Assembly (NCBI GenBank): GCA_964386325.1
Contig: CAYLQY010000001.1
Coordinates: 186,001 to 250,000 of the forward strand
Origin: Anaerorhabdus sp964386325
GTDB taxonomy: Bacteria > Bacillota_I > Bacilli_A > Erysipelotrichales > Erysipelotrichaceae
Reading direction: 5' to 3'
DNA: 64,000 nt
The notes under the pieces were generated by a model. The model saw only the letters and a program-made list of their open reading frames with translations. It searched no databases and was not told the origin of the DNA. The position numbers were made by a program, and so were the translations under genes. Positions 18,773 to 27,793 of this stretch are shown here, piece after piece (positions within the stretch are counted from its first letter, which is position 1; every line of letters starts with the position of its first letter).

Positions 18773-18802
18773 TTGCTTATAAATATTTAAATGACTTATA
18801 TT
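18773..18802 (+). promoter_or_regulatory. Candidate promoter of the second polysaccharide run
   Basis: TTGCTT (18773-18778) and TATATT (18797-18802) are separated by 18 nt, directly after the terminator and 29 nt before the next start codon, which has a strong AAGGAGGTG ribosome site. Pattern match only. Confidence 0.42.
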
Positions 18803-18831
18803 AAATGTTACAATACTAAGGAGGTGTTTTT

Positions 18832-20058
18832 ATGAAAGCTTTGATCGTGAATGGAAATTACAAAGTGGGTAGTACTGGTAAAGTAATGTTTTCGTTATAT
18901 AGTGAATTAGCAAAAAGAGGAATTGATACAAAATATTATTATGGTATTGATAGTGGAGTTGTGAATGACAGAAATGTGTACATTAGACAATCAGAATTCG
19001 AGAGGGTAAGCCATTCATTTTTAGGTAAATTGACAGGTTTTCAGGGATGTTTTTCAAATCATTCTACAGAAAAATTAATTTCTATTCTTAAAAAAAATAA
19101 ACCAGATATTGTTTTTTTAGGAGTGCTCCATGGTAATTACATTAATATATTTAAATTTTTATCTTATTTAAAAAAAGAAAGAATTCTTTGCGTACAATTG
19201 ATGTTTGATGAATATATGATGACGGGAAATTGTGCTTACTCTTATACGTGTAAAAAATATGAATCAAAATGTATAAATTGTGAAAGGATACACGATTATC
19301 CTGTGAGTTGGTTTTTTGATACATCGGCAACTTTACAAAAAATGAAATATAAATTATATGAAAATTTTAACAGCCTCAAATTTGCTGTTATTCCATATAC
19401 AGCAAAAAAGGCTCGCAATTCTTATTTGTTAAGAGATAAAGAAATATTAGAACTTGATGAAGCAATTGATACAGAAACGCTTTATTTTCCTAGAAAAACA
19501 GATGCTTTAAGAAAATATTTAAATATACCAGTTTCACATAAAGTGGTTTTAGGCGTTTGCTTGTATAGTAGTAAAAGAAAGGGTGGTAAATACCTGCTTG
19601 AAATAGCAAAAATGTTAGTTGGTGAAGAAATAACATTTGTTCACATAGGTTATGATGGTAAATTAGGAAATTTGCCAGATAACTTTATACCAATTTCTTT
19701 TGAAAATAATCAAGAAAAAATGGCTGAATATTATTCTCTAGCCGATGTTTTTGTTTGTACAAGTATTGCTGATACATATCCGCATACTTGCTTGGAAGCT
19801 CTTGCGTGTGGAACTCCAATTATTGGTTTTAATGTATCAGCGATTCCTGATTGTGCAGAACCTCCGTTTGGAACATATGTTGATTGTCCAAATTTAAAGG
19901 ATATGGCTGATGCAATTAGAACGTGTAAGAGAAAAAATAATCAAATTATTGAAAATACAAGCGGTTATGCTAAAAATAGATTTTCAAATAAAGTATACAA
20001 TGCGAAATTAATTGACTTTGCGTTGAAAAATATAAGGGTTGGTGATGAAAATGCATAA
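18832..20058 (+). CDS. GT4-like glycosyltransferase with a cysteine cluster
   Basis: A 408-residue GT-B enzyme of the WcaC-like branch of GT4. Its start, NGNYKVGSTGKVMF, is shared with the gene at 25480-26679. A middle insertion after FDEYMMTGN has the pattern C-x5-C-x6-C-x2-C, similar to a cluster seen in this branch and possibly binding metal. The donor-site motif is Asp314-x7-Glu322 (DTYPHTCLE) rather than E-x7-E; the same Asp is in its paralogue, so this is a subfamily feature and not damage. It is the first gene after the terminator and candidate promoter. The 3' end overlaps the next gene by 14 nt. Confidence 0.85.
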   Translation: MKALIVNGNYKVGSTGKVMFSLYSELAKRGIDTKYYYGIDSGVVNDRNVYIRQSEFERVSHSFLGKLTGFQGCFSNHSTEKLISILKKNKPDIVFLGVLHGNYINIFKFLSYLKKERILCVQLMFDEYMMTGNCAYSYTCKKYESKCINCERIHDYPVSWFFDTSATLQKMKYKLYENFNSLKFAVIPYTAKKARNSYLLRDKEILELDEAIDTETLYFPRKTDALRKYLNIPVSHKVVLGVCLYSSKRKGGKYLLEIAKMLVGEEITFVHIGYDGKLGNLPDNFIPISFENNQEKMAEYYSLADVFVCTSIADTYPHTCLEALACGTPIIGFNVSAIPDCAEPPFGTYVDCPNLKDMADAIRTCKRKNNQIIENTSGYAKNRFSNKVYNAKLIDFALKNIRVGDENA

Positions 20059-21109
20059 ATTACTCTTAATTCAAAATAAAATTACTTTGTATAATTTGCC
20101 TATTTTTAATAGGCTCGCAAAAAATTATGAATTAACATGTCTTTATACACAAGGAAAAGCACCAGAAAATTGTGAATTTCAAACAATAAAACTAGAGACT
20201 AAGAAATTAGGACCAATTTATTTGCATGAACAGTCACTGAAAAAAATAGCTAATAGGTATGATGTTGTGATTACTGATATGGCATATAAATGGTTATCTA
20301 TTTTATTTCTTTTTTTTGGAAAAAGAAAGTATAAATTGATCGCATGGGGTATAGGTGTAGCTGCTTCATATAATGTTAAATATGATGAAAAACGAATTAC
20401 AAATAATATTCTTGAATTAATGATTAAGAAAGCAGATGCCTGTGTTTTTTATTCAGACTATCCAGTTAGTAAATACAGAAAAATGGGATTCAATACTAAA
20501 TTATTTGTGGCTCACAATACAGTGGCTGTTTTAAAGATTGATTATCAAGTTGATAATAGAAATGATATTCTTTTTGTAGGGTCACTTTACAAGGAAAAAG
20601 GACTGGTAGAATTAATTGAAAGTTACAACGAAGCTTATAAAATAAATAAAAATATACCTAATATGCTTATAGTTGGAGATGGTTCTGAAAGTGTGAAAAT
20701 TAGTGAACTTATAAAGGGGTATTATCTTGAAGAGAAAATAACTATGTTAGGAGCAATATATGACGAGCAAACGCTATCAGAAATTTATCAGCGTTCATTA
20801 ATATGTATTTCTCCTAACCAAGCGGGTTTAAGTGTCCAACAATCATTAGGTTATGGAACTCCGTTTTTGACGACAAAAGGAGCAATTACAGGTGGAGAAA
20901 TATTTGATATAATAAACGGCGAGAATGGGTTAATTTTAGATTCGATTAATCAGTTAAAAGATGTTATACTAGATTTGTCACAAAATAGAGATAAATACTT
21001 AATGATGGGTAGAAAAGGATTTGATTACTATTATCAGAATTGCACTATAGACAAAATGTATAGTGGTTTTGCAGACGCTATTAATTTTGTTTTAAATGGA
21101 GGGAAATAA
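20045..21109 (+). CDS. GT4-like glycosyltransferase lacking the usual glutamates
   Basis: A 354-residue GT-B enzyme. The C-terminal half has FVGSLYKEKGLVELIE, IVGDGSESVKI and TMLGAIYDE, all typical of GT4. The E-x7-E signature is replaced by Asn258 and Gln266 in NQAGLSVQQS. Some GT4 branches have this variant, so loss of activity should not be assumed, but the donor-contact residues clearly differ from its neighbours. ATG 20045 has AGGG (20035-20038) 6 nt upstream; ATG 20051 is the alternative. It overlaps the upstream gene by 14 nt and ends 1 nt before wecC. Confidence 0.78.
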   Translation: MKMHKLLLIQNKITLYNLPIFNRLAKNYELTCLYTQGKAPENCEFQTIKLETKKLGPIYLHEQSLKKIANRYDVVITDMAYKWLSILFLFFGKRKYKLIAWGIGVAASYNVKYDEKRITNNILELMIKKADACVFYSDYPVSKYRKMGFNTKLFVAHNTVAVLKIDYQVDNRNDILFVGSLYKEKGLVELIESYNEAYKINKNIPNMLIVGDGSESVKISELIKGYYLEEKITMLGAIYDEQTLSEIYQRSLICISPNQAGLSVQQSLGYGTPFLTTKGAITGGEIFDIINGENGLILDSINQLKDVILDLSQNRDKYLMMGRKGFDYYYQNCTIDKMYSGFADAINFVLNGGK

Positions 21110-21110
21110 T

Positions 21111-22331
21111 ATGATTAATGTTATTGGATTAGGTTATATTGGGTTGCCAACAGCTTTGATGTTGGCAAGTCGTGGATGCAAAGTTATTGGCACTGATTAT
21201 AACAAAGAATTGGTTTCAAAATTAAAAAATGAAATCATTACATTTGAAGAAAAAGGGCTTATTGAGTTGTTTTCATCTGCTTTGTCAAATGGAATTACAT
21301 TCAGTGATGAATATCAAAAGACATCAACGTATATTGTTGCAGTTCCAACACCTTATGATCCTAAGACAAAAAAAATTGATGCCAAATATGTAATAAGTGC
21401 TGTTGACTCTGTTTTAGATATTTGTGAAGATGAAACATTGATAATTATTGAATCAACAATTTCTCCTGGAACTATTGATAAAATTATAAAACCAAGAATT
21501 AAGGCAAAACTCGACGAACTTGATAAAAAAGTTCATATTATCCATGCTCCTGAAAGAATTATTCCTGGAAACATGATATATGAATTGGAACATAACAGTC
21601 GAACTATTGGAGCTGATTCAAAAGCAATTGGTGAAAAAGTAAAAGAATTATACAGTGTTTTTTGTAAAGGTGAAATTATATTAACTGATATTAGAAGCGC
21701 AGAAATGACAAAAGTTATCGAGAATACTTATCGCGATGTGAATATTGCATTTGCTAATGAACTTGCTAAGATATGTAGGTCTGAAAATATGGATGTATAT
21801 GAAATTATCAAGATTGCCAATAAGCACCCAAGGGTGAACATTTTGCAACCAGGTCCAGGAGTCGGAGGACATTGTATTTCTGTTGATCCATGGTTTCTAG
21901 TTGGTGACTATCCAGAACTTACAAAATTAATTACGGCAGCACGTTATATAAATGACTCTATGCCGGAATTTGTCATCGAAAGAATACATACAATAATGAA
22001 AGAAAATAATATTAATGATATTTCAAAAGTGGGTATATATGGATTAACATATAAAGAAAATGTGGATGATGTTAGAGAAAGTCCAACATTGCAATTATTA
22101 GAAAATCTTAATAGACATTTGTGTACAGGTATTAAAGTCTATGATCCATATATTCATGAAAAAATTGTAACTCATCAAGTATTTGATTTTTCTACTTTTA
22201 TTAAAGAAACTGAGTTCATAATTATAATGGTGGCACACCAAGAAATTATTGATAATATGAAATTGCTTGAATCAAAATTGATTTTGGATACGAGAAATAT
22301 TTGTTGTCTTCCAAATGTATATAAATTGTAG
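21111..22331 (+). CDS. wecC: UDP-N-acetyl-D-mannosamine dehydrogenase
   Basis: This enzyme oxidises UDP-ManNAc to UDP-ManNAcA (two NAD-dependent steps). The 406 residues start with the nucleotide-binding motif GLGYIGLP; ESTISPGT and APERIIPGNM distinguish it from UDP-glucose enzymes, and the catalytic cysteine is Cys255 in GVGGHCISVDP. The next gene encodes the UDP-GlcNAc 2-epimerase that supplies its substrate, so UDP-GlcNAc to UDP-ManNAcA is complete here, as with CapP/CapO of Staphylococcus aureus. ATG 21111 is preceded by GGAGG (21098-21102), 8 nt upstream; the in-frame ATG 21096 overlaps this site and is rejected. Confidence 0.92.
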   Translation: MINVIGLGYIGLPTALMLASRGCKVIGTDYNKELVSKLKNEIITFEEKGLIELFSSALSNGITFSDEYQKTSTYIVAVPTPYDPKTKKIDAKYVISAVDSVLDICEDETLIIIESTISPGTIDKIIKPRIKAKLDELDKKVHIIHAPERIIPGNMIYELEHNSRTIGADSKAIGEKVKELYSVFCKGEIILTDIRSAEMTKVIENTYRDVNIAFANELAKICRSENMDVYEIIKIANKHPRVNILQPGPGVGGHCISVDPWFLVGDYPELTKLITAARYINDSMPEFVIERIHTIMKENNINDISKVGIYGLTYKENVDDVRESPTLQLLENLNRHLCTGIKVYDPYIHEKIVTHQVFDFSTFIKETEFIIIMVAHQEIIDNMKLLESKLILDTRNICCLPNVYKL

Positions 22332-22344
22332 TTGAGTGGAAAAT

Positions 22345-23445
22345 ATGAGAAAAATATTGGTTGTTTTTGGAACAAGACCTGAGGCAATAAAAATGTGTCC
22401 TCTAGTTAAAGAATTGGAAAAACGCAGAGAGTTCGATGTAAAAGTCTGTGTTACTGGGCAACATCGAGAAATGCTTAAACAAGTTTTAGATGTATTCAAA
22501 ATAAACCCTGATTTTGACATGGATATTATGACATCTAATCAGACCCTTTTTGATATCACATGTAGGATTTTAGAAAAGTCTAAAATCATTTTAAGTGATT
22601 TTAATCCAGACTTAGTATTAGTTCATGGAGATACAACAACAACCTATGCAATGGCACTTTCTTGTTTTTATTTAAATATAAAAATAGGACATATTGAAGC
22701 AGGATTAAGAACATATAATATAAAATCTCCATTCCCTGAAGAATTTAATCGTCAAAGCGTTTCACTTATTGCCGATTATCATTTTGCTCCTACTGAAAAG
22801 GCAAGAGACAATTTGCTAAAAGAAGGAAAAGAAAACAGTAAGATTTTTGTAACTGGAAACACAGCAATAGATGCATTAAAGTACACAATTAATAACAAAT
22901 ATGAAAGTGAAATCACGAACTGGGCTAAAAACTCAAAGTTGATTTTAATAACTGCTCATAGAAGAGAGAATTTAGGTTCTCCAATGCATAATATGTTTAA
23001 TGCCATTAAGAAAATAATGGAAGAATTTCCTGAACTAAAAGCTGTATATCCGATGCATAGTAACCCTAAAATACGTGAAATAGCACTTCAATATTTTGGA
23101 ACGAGTGAGAGATTTAAACTTATTGAGCCGTTAGATGTACTGAATTTTCATAATTTAATGAATCATTCATATCTAATTTTAACTGATAGTGGTGGAATAC
23201 AAGAGGAAGCTCCCTCACTTGGAAAACCTGTTTTGGTAATGCGTGATAGTACAGAGAGACCAGAAGGTGTTGAAGCAGGGACTCTGAAATTGGTAGGTAC
23301 AGACGAGTCTAGAATATATGAAACATTTAAATTCCTTATCGAAAATGAGGATGAATACAAAAAGATGTGTGATATTAGTAATCCGTATGGAGATGGAAAT
23401 TCATGTAAATATATTGCAAATATATTAAGTGAATTGTTGACATAA
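22345..23445 (+). CDS. wecB: UDP-GlcNAc 2-epimerase, non-hydrolysing
   Basis: A 366-residue GT-B-like epimerase that interconverts UDP-GlcNAc and UDP-ManNAc. All family marks are present: FGTRPEAIKM at the start, VHGDTTTT, GHIEAGLRT, ITAHRREN and TDSGGIQEEAP. It directly follows wecC, 13 nt away. The start ATG 22345 is chosen over GTG 22336 because the weak ribosome site GAGTGG (22334-22339) overlaps the GTG. A related but distinct epimerase, CapG-like, is encoded at 31087-32214 and has the EAGNRC variant of the same motif. Confidence 0.93.
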   Translation: MRKILVVFGTRPEAIKMCPLVKELEKRREFDVKVCVTGQHREMLKQVLDVFKINPDFDMDIMTSNQTLFDITCRILEKSKIILSDFNPDLVLVHGDTTTTYAMALSCFYLNIKIGHIEAGLRTYNIKSPFPEEFNRQSVSLIADYHFAPTEKARDNLLKEGKENSKIFVTGNTAIDALKYTINNKYESEITNWAKNSKLILITAHRRENLGSPMHNMFNAIKKIMEEFPELKAVYPMHSNPKIREIALQYFGTSERFKLIEPLDVLNFHNLMNHSYLILTDSGGIQEEAPSLGKPVLVMRDSTERPEGVEAGTLKLVGTDESRIYETFKFLIENEDEYKKMCDISNPYGDGNSCKYIANILSELLT

Positions 23446-23466
23446 ATATAAAAGTGAGGTTTGTTG

Positions 23467-24981
23467 ATGGGGAATATTAAAAAAAGTGCATTGATATCCT
23501 ATATTGCTATATTTTTTAATATTGTATCAGGATTACTTTACACACCTTGGATGATAGAAAAACTAGGTAGTAGCGATTATGGTTTGTACACTTTATCAAT
23601 TTCAGTTATTTCTTTTTTTCTATTTGATTTTGGAATTAGTAGTGCTGTATCTAGATATATATCTAGATACAGAGCAGAAAGTGATGAACAAGCAATAGCT
23701 AATTTTCTTTCTGTTGTATATAAGTTTTTCTTGGTATTATCTCTAGTGATTTTACTGTGTATAATAGTTTTTTATTTTTTTATTGATCTTATTTTCTTAA
23801 AATTAAGTCCAGAGGAGTTAACTAAATTCAAGGTTGTTTATATAATTACAGGATTTTTTGGGGTTGTAGCATTTCCATTTACATCAATTAATGGTGTATT
23901 GACAGGATATGAAAAATTCTTTCCATTAAAATTCAGTTCTTTAATGCAAAAAATACTGTCTGTGACTTTTATGATTATATTTTTATTGTTAGGTAAAGGA
24001 TTATATTCAGTTGTTTTGGTGAATTCGGTTGTTGGAATTTTAGTGATTCTATATAAATTAAATATTTTGAGTAAAATTAAAATAAAAGTTAACTGGAAAC
24101 ATTTCAGTTATCCTATGCTTAAAGACTTATTTCATTTTTCAATATGGATTGTGATCATTGGAGTTATTGATCAATTGGTTGTTATTAATATTCCTGTGTT
24201 AATTTTAGGAGCAACAGTGGGCGCAACAAGTATTACAATTTTTGCATTAGCTAGAACACTTTATGGTTATTTTTGGACTTTTGGAGATGCAATCAATGGC
24301 TTGTTTATGCCAGTCGTTGGGAAGATTTCTATTAGTGTTACTAAAGATAAGGAACTCAACGATCTTTTAATTAAAGTTGGTAGAATTCAATTGATTATTT
24401 TAGGGTTGCTTATTAGTGGTTTCATTGTTTTTGGGCAGGATTTCATCTTGCTTTGGATAGGAAAAGGATTTGAAGATGTATATCTTATAACAATACTCTT
24501 AATTTTACCTTTTTTAGTATTGCTTACTCAAGAAATTGCTGTAACTCATATGTACATGGAAAATAAAGCAAAATACAGAGCTTATTGTTTTATTGGTTTT
24601 TTTGTTTTATCTTTAATACTTTCAATTTTACTTGTTAATAATTATGGAGCTGTGGGAATCGCCTTAAGTATTTTTGCTGCAAATCTTATATTTAATATTG
24701 GGTTAATGAACTATTACTATAGCAAAAACGAAATAAACGTAAAAAAGTTTTTCCAATTATGTCATATGAAAATTCTTCCAATTATACTAATATTAGTAGT
24801 TTTTTGGTGGAGTTTTAGTAATTTATTTAGTGAAGTAAATTGGATAATTCTTTGCATAAAAGGATTAATGTTTGTTTTGAGTTACTGTCTAGTATTCTGG
24901 TTTTTTATCTTAAATAAGTTTGAAAAAAATCAAATAATGCAAATTATAAGTGGGTTAAGAAAAAATGAAAAAATTAAGTAA
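23467..24981 (+). CDS. Second Wzx-type flippase
   Basis: A 504-residue polytopic protein of the polysaccharide flippase superfamily with about fourteen membrane segments; the N-terminus KKSALISYIAIFFNIVSGLL and following LGSSDYGLYTLS are typical. It is not closely similar to the flippase at 17404-18705, being about 70 residues longer. It presumably exports a repeat unit or glycan built by the second gene run, though no second polymerase is evident. ATG 23467 has GAGGT (23456-23460) 6 nt upstream; the two TTG codons before it are less likely. Directly downstream lies a decayed gene instead of the expected partner. Confidence 0.88.
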   Translation: MGNIKKSALISYIAIFFNIVSGLLYTPWMIEKLGSSDYGLYTLSISVISFFLFDFGISSAVSRYISRYRAESDEQAIANFLSVVYKFFLVLSLVILLCIIVFYFFIDLIFLKLSPEELTKFKVVYIITGFFGVVAFPFTSINGVLTGYEKFFPLKFSSLMQKILSVTFMIIFLLLGKGLYSVVLVNSVVGILVILYKLNILSKIKIKVNWKHFSYPMLKDLFHFSIWIVIIGVIDQLVVINIPVLILGATVGATSITIFALARTLYGYFWTFGDAINGLFMPVVGKISISVTKDKELNDLLIKVGRIQLIILGLLISGFIVFGQDFILLWIGKGFEDVYLITILLILPFLVLLTQEIAVTHMYMENKAKYRAYCFIGFFVLSLILSILLVNNYGAVGIALSIFAANLIFNIGLMNYYYSKNEINVKKFFQLCHMKILPIILILVVFWWSFSNLFSEVNWIILCIKGLMFVLSYCLVFWFFILNKFEKNQIMQIISGLRKNEKIK

Positions 24982-24990
24982 AAAAGTTGA

Positions 24991-25460
24991 TTTTTATCAT
25001 TTAGTTTTTTATGCTTATCTTTTCTTTCTTTTAATATTTTAAATGTATATCGTGATGGCTCATTATTTGATTTGAATGTAAAAATCACAACCGGACCTGC
25101 AAAAGGACTATATACCTCAAAAGAAAGGGTTGAAAATATTTATTCAATTTACCGAGATTTGGATGAATATACAAATAGTGGTGATATATATTGATCTCTG
25201 AACTTTTACCTCTTGGCTATTTGTATAATGATTTAAAGCAAGGATCCCCATTAACCTGAAGAATAGATTTAGATAATAACATATTAGAAAAACGGTATTT
25301 TATTCATCCCAAAAGAAAACCTAATGTAATTTATTTATTAAATAATGAATGTTCAGCCGAAAATGGTAATAATATGAGAATGAATTCTTATATGAAAGAA
25401 TATACAACTAATATGAAAAAAATTGAAGTTAAGTACGGGAAAATTTTCAAGAAAAAATAG
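24991..25460 (+). pseudogene. C-terminal remnant of a 10788-type membrane protein gene
   Basis: The 498-base gap between two intact genes contains a broken reading frame. From 24991 a frame runs through a hydrophobic segment, then NVYRDGS and TGPAKGLYTSKERVE, to a TGA at 25192-25194. It continues in the -1 frame as LISELLPLGYLYNDLKQGS, meets an in-frame TGA at 25257-25259 (PLT-stop-RIDLD, probably once Trp), and ends at TAG 25458-25460. TGPAKGLYTS matches QGPLKGLYG of the 10788 product and QGPLKNIYTS of the 36646 product at the same place near the C-terminus. The N-terminal two thirds are missing. It is a frameshifted, truncated third member of that family. Confidence 0.8.
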
Positions 25461-25479
25461 AAGAAAAAGGAGAAACTAT

Positions 25480-26679
25480 ATGAAAATAATGCATATCAAT
25501 TCGGTTTATGGTATTGGAAGTACTGGAAGAATAGTAGAAGATATACATTATTCACTTTTACAGTCAGGCCATCAATCTAGTGTAATTTGCGGTAGATCAA
25601 ACCCAGTTTTTAACAAGGTATTGGATACAAATACAGTAAATTCTTTTTATTCGTTTCCATCATTTATAAATCACGTAATAAAAGGTGTAGGATTGGATAT
25701 GCATGGATTATATAGTTCATCTGAAACCATTCAAATGATAAAACTTATTGAAAGAGTAAGTCCAGATATAATTCATGTACATAATCTACATGGATTTTAT
25801 GTTAATTACGATTTGCTATTTAAATTTTTGAATTCAAGTACAATAAAAGTTATTTGGACATTGCATGATGCATGGGCGTATACAGGGTTTTGTTCTCATT
25901 ATGTATATAATGGATGCTATGAGTGGAAAAACGGATGTAAAAAATGCTCATATAGAGATGTATATCCTTACCGGTTGTTGAGTAATTCAAAAAATAATTA
26001 TTTACGAAAGAAAGCATATTTTAGTAATTCTAAAATAATTTTCGTTACTCCATCTAATTGGTTAAAGAAAGAGCTAGCAGATTCATTTTTATTGAATAAT
26101 AAGTGCTATACAATACCAAACGGAGTCGATTTGAATCGATTTTATCCGGATTTTGATAATGAAAAGATACGAACTGAATATCATATTAATGACAAAGAAA
26201 TCTTATTATCAGTTTCAAATATCTGGACTAAGCAAAAAGGATTCAATGAACTCCTTGAGTTATCAGAATTACTCTATAATCAATACATACTTGTTTTAAT
26301 AGGATTAAATAAGCATCAAATGAGAATAGTTTCAAAATATAAGAATATAATTGGTATTGATAGAACCACAAATGTAGATGAGTTAAGAAAGTGGTATAGT
26401 ATAGCAAGAGTTTTCTTAAACTTATCTGTTGATGATACGTATCCTACTGTCAATATTGAATCCATAGCGTGTGGGACTCCACTAGTTACATATGATGTTG
26501 GTGGAGCAAGTGAGTTGGGCAAAAGATTTGGATATACGGTTAAAAAAGGAGAGATAAAAAATTTATTGAATGCCATATCAAAAATAAAAAAAATAAATTG
26601 TGTTACTGAGGAATTCTCGAGAGAAAATATGATTCGAAAATATATAGATTTGTATGAAAAAGTGTTGGAGGAAAAGTAG
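25480..26679 (+). CDS. GT4-like glycosyltransferase with a cysteine cluster
   Basis: A 399-residue GT-B enzyme of the same WcaC-like branch as the 18832 gene. It begins MHINSVYGIGSTGRI, contains WTLHDAWAYTGFCSHY followed by a C-x7-C-x6-C-x2-C cluster, and has the donor motif Asp319-x7-Glu327 (DTYPTVNIE). The second domain starts near LLSVSNIWTKQKGFN. ATG 25480 is preceded by AAAAGGAGAAAC, a good ribosome site; a longer in-frame start at 25423 lies in the decayed gene and would add a lysine/arginine-rich tail absent from the family. It follows the pseudogene directly and is 1 nt from the next gene. Confidence 0.87.
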   Translation: MKIMHINSVYGIGSTGRIVEDIHYSLLQSGHQSSVICGRSNPVFNKVLDTNTVNSFYSFPSFINHVIKGVGLDMHGLYSSSETIQMIKLIERVSPDIIHVHNLHGFYVNYDLLFKFLNSSTIKVIWTLHDAWAYTGFCSHYVYNGCYEWKNGCKKCSYRDVYPYRLLSNSKNNYLRKKAYFSNSKIIFVTPSNWLKKELADSFLLNNKCYTIPNGVDLNRFYPDFDNEKIRTEYHINDKEILLSVSNIWTKQKGFNELLELSELLYNQYILVLIGLNKHQMRIVSKYKNIIGIDRTTNVDELRKWYSIARVFLNLSVDDTYPTVNIESIACGTPLVTYDVGGASELGKRFGYTVKKGEIKNLLNAISKIKKINCVTEEFSRENMIRKYIDLYEKVLEEK

Positions 26680-26680
26680 A

Positions 26681-27751
26681 ATGAAAAAAGTATTATATTT
26701 TACAGATATGCCTTCGCCATATAAAGTTAAATTTTTAAATTTATTTGCTAAAGAATGTGATCTTACAGTGTATTTTGAACGTGAGAATCACTCTGATCGA
26801 AATGAAGAGTGGATTATTGGAAATAAGTTGGATTTTCAATATAAAAAGATATTTACATTACTGAAATCAATAAAATTAATTTTTGGTGATATTTCAAAGC
26901 AAAACCCAGATATAGTTTTTAATACCTATTATAGTACAATTAGAGGTATTTTGATTACACTGGCTTGTAAATTGTTTAAAAGTAAGATGGTAATTATAGC
27001 GGATGGTGGAATACCAATTAAGAGAAGTAAAGTTGTTGAGAAACTTATTTCAATCATAATGAATCAAGCATGCTATGTGATGAGCTCAGGTGAACAGACA
27101 AATAAGTACTTTGAGTATTATGACGTGAATAAAAATAAAATTTATAATTATCATTTTAGTTCCTTGACAAAGGAGGAGATTAAAGCTAACCAAAGATATA
27201 GTGCTGAGCTATATAGTGAAAAAAATTGTACTTTTAAAATTTTATATGTGGGACAAATTATTGAAAGAAAAGGAATTGATATATTATTAAAAGCAATAAA
27301 AGGATTAGATTACGTTCATGTAGACATTGTAGGTGGAAATGCAAATGATGAAATTAATCAGTTAGTCAAGGAGTTAGAAATTAAAAATGTTTGTTTTCAT
27401 GGATTTAAAATAGGAATTGAATTATCAAAATTTTATGCGGAATGTGATGTATTTGTTTTACCTACACGATATGAAATATGGGGATTAGTTGTAAATGAAG
27501 CAATTTCGTTTGGTAAACCAGTTATTACATCAGATAAATGTAATGCTGGGATTGATTTGTGTGAGAAATATCACTGTGGTTTAATTTTTGAAAGTGAAAA
27601 TATTGGTGATTTACGTAATAAAATTGATGAATTAATAAATAATAAAAATCTATATAATAGGCTATCCAGTAATTGTAATACAGTGAATAATGTATATACA
27701 ATTGATCAAATGGCTGTAGATTTTCATGTTTTTTTGGATATTATTAATTAA
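26681..27751 (+). CDS. GT4 glycosyltransferase
   Basis: A 356-residue GT-B enzyme. The N-terminus VLYFTDMPSPYKVKFLNLF is typical of GT4 enzymes acting on lipid-linked oligosaccharides; later come LYVGQIIERKGIDILLKAI and the intact E-x7-E at Glu265 and Glu273 (RYEIWGLVVNEA). The acceptor and donor are unknown. GGAGG (26667-26671) is 9 nt upstream of ATG 26681 and lies inside the end of the preceding gene; an earlier in-frame ATG at 26654 is upstream of that site and rejected. A promoter-like sequence follows in its last codons at 27734. Confidence 0.87.
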   Translation: MKKVLYFTDMPSPYKVKFLNLFAKECDLTVYFERENHSDRNEEWIIGNKLDFQYKKIFTLLKSIKLIFGDISKQNPDIVFNTYYSTIRGILITLACKLFKSKMVIIADGGIPIKRSKVVEKLISIIMNQACYVMSSGEQTNKYFEYYDVNKNKIYNYHFSSLTKEEIKANQRYSAELYSEKNCTFKILYVGQIIERKGIDILLKAIKGLDYVHVDIVGGNANDEINQLVKELEIKNVCFHGFKIGIELSKFYAECDVFVLPTRYEIWGLVVNEAISFGKPVITSDKCNAGIDLCEKYHCGLIFESENIGDLRNKIDELINNKNLYNRLSSNCNTVNNVYTIDQMAVDFHVFLDIIN

Positions 27752-27763
27752 ATATACTATAAT
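27734..27763 (+). promoter_or_regulatory. Candidate internal promoter upstream of capE
   Basis: TTGGAT (27734-27739) and a perfect TATAAT (27758-27763) are separated by 18 nt. The predicted start of transcription is about 24 nt upstream of the CapE-like start codon. It could allow the L-FucNAc genes to be expressed independently of the genes before them. Confidence 0.48.
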
Positions 27764-27793
27764 TATAAGAGCCTATGAAGGAGATATACATAT

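Noticed and set aside
25257..25259. TGA in a position where the frame suggests Trp, hinting at a Mollicutes-type code
   Set aside because: All intact genes use TGG for Trp and several end in TGA (for example the 1984-4248 gene). The region also has a frameshift and lacks its 5' part, so it is a decayed gene under the standard code.
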